From assembly GCA_015493675.1 (NCBI GenBank), contig WGCR01000321.1, positions 1-17,666 on the forward strand: a stretch of DNA of 17,666 nt. Direction: 5' to 3'. This document shows positions 16,029 through 17,666 of the stretch, piece after piece. The notes beneath the pieces are model-generated. The model saw only the letters and a list, made by a program, of their open reading frames with translations, was not told where the DNA came from and ran no database searches. The position numbers and the translations under genes are program-made. How positions within the stretch are numbered: the first letter of the stretch is position 1; the number at the start of each line of letters is the position of its first letter. Origin of the DNA: Anaerolineae bacterium. Its GTDB lineage: Bacteria; Chloroflexota; Anaerolineae; J102.

Positions 16029-16101
16029 CGGCATGACTCCAGAGAGCTGATGGGATTGCCCCGAACGACAAGTCGGATCAATGAAAGTCTCTCCTGATAG
16101 C

Positions 16102-16130
16102 AGTGTATCGGTGATGAGCATCCTGCGCAA
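16102..16130 (-). promoter_or_regulatory. possible promoter of the two-component operon
   Basis: Read on the minus strand, TTGCGC (16130-16125) and TACACT (16107-16102) are 17 bases apart, upstream of the regulator ATG at 16028. Both hexamers are imperfect (three and four of six matches), so this is tentative. Read-through from the transporter gene is the alternative. Confidence 0.35.
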
Positions 16131-16154
16131 ATCATGTCTCTTCGGTGTCCAGAT

Positions 16155-17309
16155 TCAGCGCAGAAGCAGATATACCAGGGCCAGACTCACTGCCAGGAAG
16201 AGCAGCGAATACTTGTGGAAACTCAGCCACTGTCCCTTTCCCCCGGCGATGCGCAGCGCCAGCAGGTTGGCCAGGGAGGCGATGATCAGGCCATTGCCGC
16301 CCACGTTCACGCCGTAGGCGATGGCCTGCCAGTTGTTGGAGAATCGGGCGATCATCACCGTGGCGGGCACGTTGCTGACCAGTTGCGAGAGCAGGGCGGA
16401 AGCCACGAAGACCCCTGCGGAGCCCATATGGCTGATCTGCTGCAAAATGGCTGTCACCCAGGGGAATTCAGCGATGAGGCCGAAGTCGATGAACATCAGG
16501 ATGAAGATCAGCAACACCAGCCAATCCACCGCCTTGAGGATGTGGCGGTAAAACAGCAGGTAAATGATGAACACAGCGGGAAGCGCGTAAATGGTCCAAC
16601 GAAACTCGGCGGCAACGATGAATCCGACCAGCAGCGCCATCGACAGTACAAACAGGCGTCGATCCAGATGATTCACCTTCGTGGCCTCGCCCTGCAATTC
16701 TGTGCGACTAAAGGAAAGCCAGGCCATACCCAGTAACAACATGAGCAAAAGTGCTGTCAGAGGAGCCATCTTGCCCATGAAGGGGAGGAAGGAAATCCCC
16801 CACTCGTGCCACAGAAACAGGTTCTGAGGGTTGCCGATGGGCGTCAGCGCCGAGCCTACATTGACGGCGATGGCTTCGAAGATGACCAGTCTGGCGAGGT
16901 CGTTCTCCACGTTTTCCTGCAAGCTCAAAGTCAGAGGAACGATGATGAATAGAGCGATGTCATTGGTGAGGAAGGTGGCCAGCAGGGCCGAGAGCGTCAC
17001 CAGAACCAGAGCGACGTTCCGTTCCGAGATGGGGCGGGACAGGATTTTTTGAGCGATTTGGCTCAAAAAGTGGCTTTCGCGGATGCCAGTGGTGATCATT
17101 AGAATTCCCGTCAGCGTGATGATGGTGTTCCATTCGATGAAACGGCCATAACTGGGGAGCGCATCCGGGCTATCCCCGCGCAAGATCATGATCACAAGCA
17201 GCAGCAACGTGAGGACAGCCAACACCATATTCTTTTTTACAAAACGCACCGCTTTCTCAAAGCGGATGTCTTGTGTTGTGGTTCGAATGATTCTGGTCAT
17301 GCTGGTCAT
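16155..17309 (-). CDS. ArsB/SLC13-family ion or carboxylate transporter
   Basis: A 384-residue polytopic membrane protein with roughly ten hydrophobic segments and little soluble sequence. Diagnostic features of the ion-transporter superfamily that includes ArsB, NhaD and SLC13/CitT are ATFLTNDIALFIIVPL (111-126), VNVGSALTPIGNPQN (149-163) and SQLVSNVPATVMI (308-320), with VNVGGNG (335-341) as the second-half counterpart. These are the paired helix-hairpin elements that line the substrate site. The substrate (arsenite, sodium/proton, dicarboxylate or other anion) cannot be told from sequence, and no arsenic genes are nearby. Two ATGs (17309, 17300) are possible; no strong ribosome binding site is seen. 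Only 28 bases separate it from the upstream small gene, so they may be co-transcribed. Confidence 0.88.
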   Translation of the reverse strand: MTSMTRIIRTTTQDIRFEKAVRFVKKNMVLAVLTLLLLVIMILRGDSPDALPSYGRFIEWNTIITLTGILMITTGIRESHFLSQIAQKILSRPISERNVALVLVTLSALLATFLTNDIALFIIVPLTLSLQENVENDLARLVIFEAIAVNVGSALTPIGNPQNLFLWHEWGISFLPFMGKMAPLTALLLMLLLGMAWLSFSRTELQGEATKVNHLDRRLFVLSMALLVGFIVAAEFRWTIYALPAVFIIYLLFYRHILKAVDWLVLLIFILMFIDFGLIAEFPWVTAILQQISHMGSAGVFVASALLSQLVSNVPATVMIARFSNNWQAIAYGVNVGGNGLIIASLANLLALRIAGGKGQWLSFHKYSLLFLAVSLALVYLLLR

Positions 17310-17337
17310 CTTCTGATCTCGAAAAAAAGGATAGTTG

Positions 17338-17666
17338 TCAGGGCATCATGACGATGTTGTAAAGCTTGTCGATGGCCCGCATAATGTCCTTGACGGCGAC
17401 GGCGTATTCCGCCGCGGGCCGGTACTGGCCCGCCTCGTAGGCCTGATAGGCCTTGCGATGGAATGCGGAGGCGAATTCGAAAAGCTGTCTGGCGTCGTCC
17501 AGCTCGGGCGAGGGAGCGGTCATCGTCTCCATCTGCTGGATCATCAGTTCCGATCGCCGCAGATCCCGATAGGCGCTGTCCAGCTCGAAGCCCGCCCGCA
17601 GGGCCTCGGCCCGCGGATCGATTGGGGCCATACCCGGCGGGGGAGGCGGAGGTGGCGGTGCAGCGA
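17338..17666 (-). CDS. proline-rich small helical protein, truncated at the window edge
   Basis: The frame stays open to the edge, so the Met at 17631 is probably not the start. The visible ~109 residues begin with two alanines and eight consecutive prolines, then Gly-Met-Ala-Pro and a helical region of about 85 residues (AEALRAGFELDSAYRDLRRS, then QLFEFASAFHRKAYQAYEAG and AAEYAVAVKDIMRAIDKLYN). The alternation resembles a helical-repeat or TPR-like bundle, with the AYEAGQY segment typical of such helices. Family and role are unknown. The Ala/Pro run suggests a linker after a signal peptide or another domain lying off the window. Confidence 0.65.
   Translation of the reverse strand, partial: AAPPPPPPPPGMAPIDPRAEALRAGFELDSAYRDLRRSELMIQQMETMTAPSPELDDARQLFEFASAFHRKAYQAYEAGQYRPAAEYAVAVKDIMRAIDKLYNIVMMP

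Noticed and set aside
15333..16097. Plus-strand open frame (254 codons) opposite the response regulator
   Set aside because: The minus strand encodes a complete OmpR-type regulator with all key residues; the plus frame is its shadow.
16155..17309. Calling the transporter arsB
   Set aside because: Superfamily motifs are clear, but the substrate is not determinable and no arsR/arsC/arsA genes are nearby.

Overview
The window looks like a bacterial metagenome-assembled contig, most plausibly Chloroflexota (Anaerolineae- or Caldilineae-like). This is inference from gene content: secreted BNR/'WPHD' repeat proteins, an M6-like secreted metalloprotease, a STAND ATPase with a short C-terminal helical hairpin, few clear Shine-Dalgarno sites and several TTG/GTG starts. 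No rRNA, tRNA, CRISPR array or insertion sequence was seen. Bases 5-23 are the 19-bp Tn5/Nextera mosaic end, so the left edge is library adaptor and the first gene is artificially fused to it.

Left block (24-7233, all plus strand): a 5'-truncated BNR-repeat secreted protein with two copies of an uncharacterised domain; a four-pass membrane protein; a large exported metallopeptidase with an immune-inhibitor-A-like C-terminal part; a STAND-type P-loop ATPase; a DegT/AHBA-type sugar aminotransferase; and a two-pass membrane protein of unknown role. The membrane protein, protease and ATPase are packed with gaps of 1 and 6 nt and may be one transcript.

Middle block (7234-10870): about 700 bp of mostly non-coding DNA holding the DNA-binding remnant of a NarL/LuxR-type regulator, some hairpins and the promoter of acnA; then a complete aconitase (acnA). 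After acnA come a 102-bp nested inverted-repeat element and a strong intrinsic terminator.

Defence locus (10836-13457): a consensus sigma70 promoter drives one long gene that fuses a gamma-type N6-adenine DNA methyltransferase of the M.PstI/M.BsuBI kind to a complete BsuBI/PstI-type restriction endonuclease. These are normally two separate proteins. By eye it is more AT-rich than acnA, which suggests horizontal acquisition. It is the most unusual gene in the window.

Right block (13516-17666): a small nucleoside 2-deoxyribosyltransferase/N-hydrolase-like gene converges with, and overlaps by 42 nt, a minus-strand OmpR-type two-component system (response regulator then histidine kinase, ATGA overlap). 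Beyond it on the minus strand lie an ArsB/SLC13-type transporter and a proline-rich small protein that runs off the right edge.
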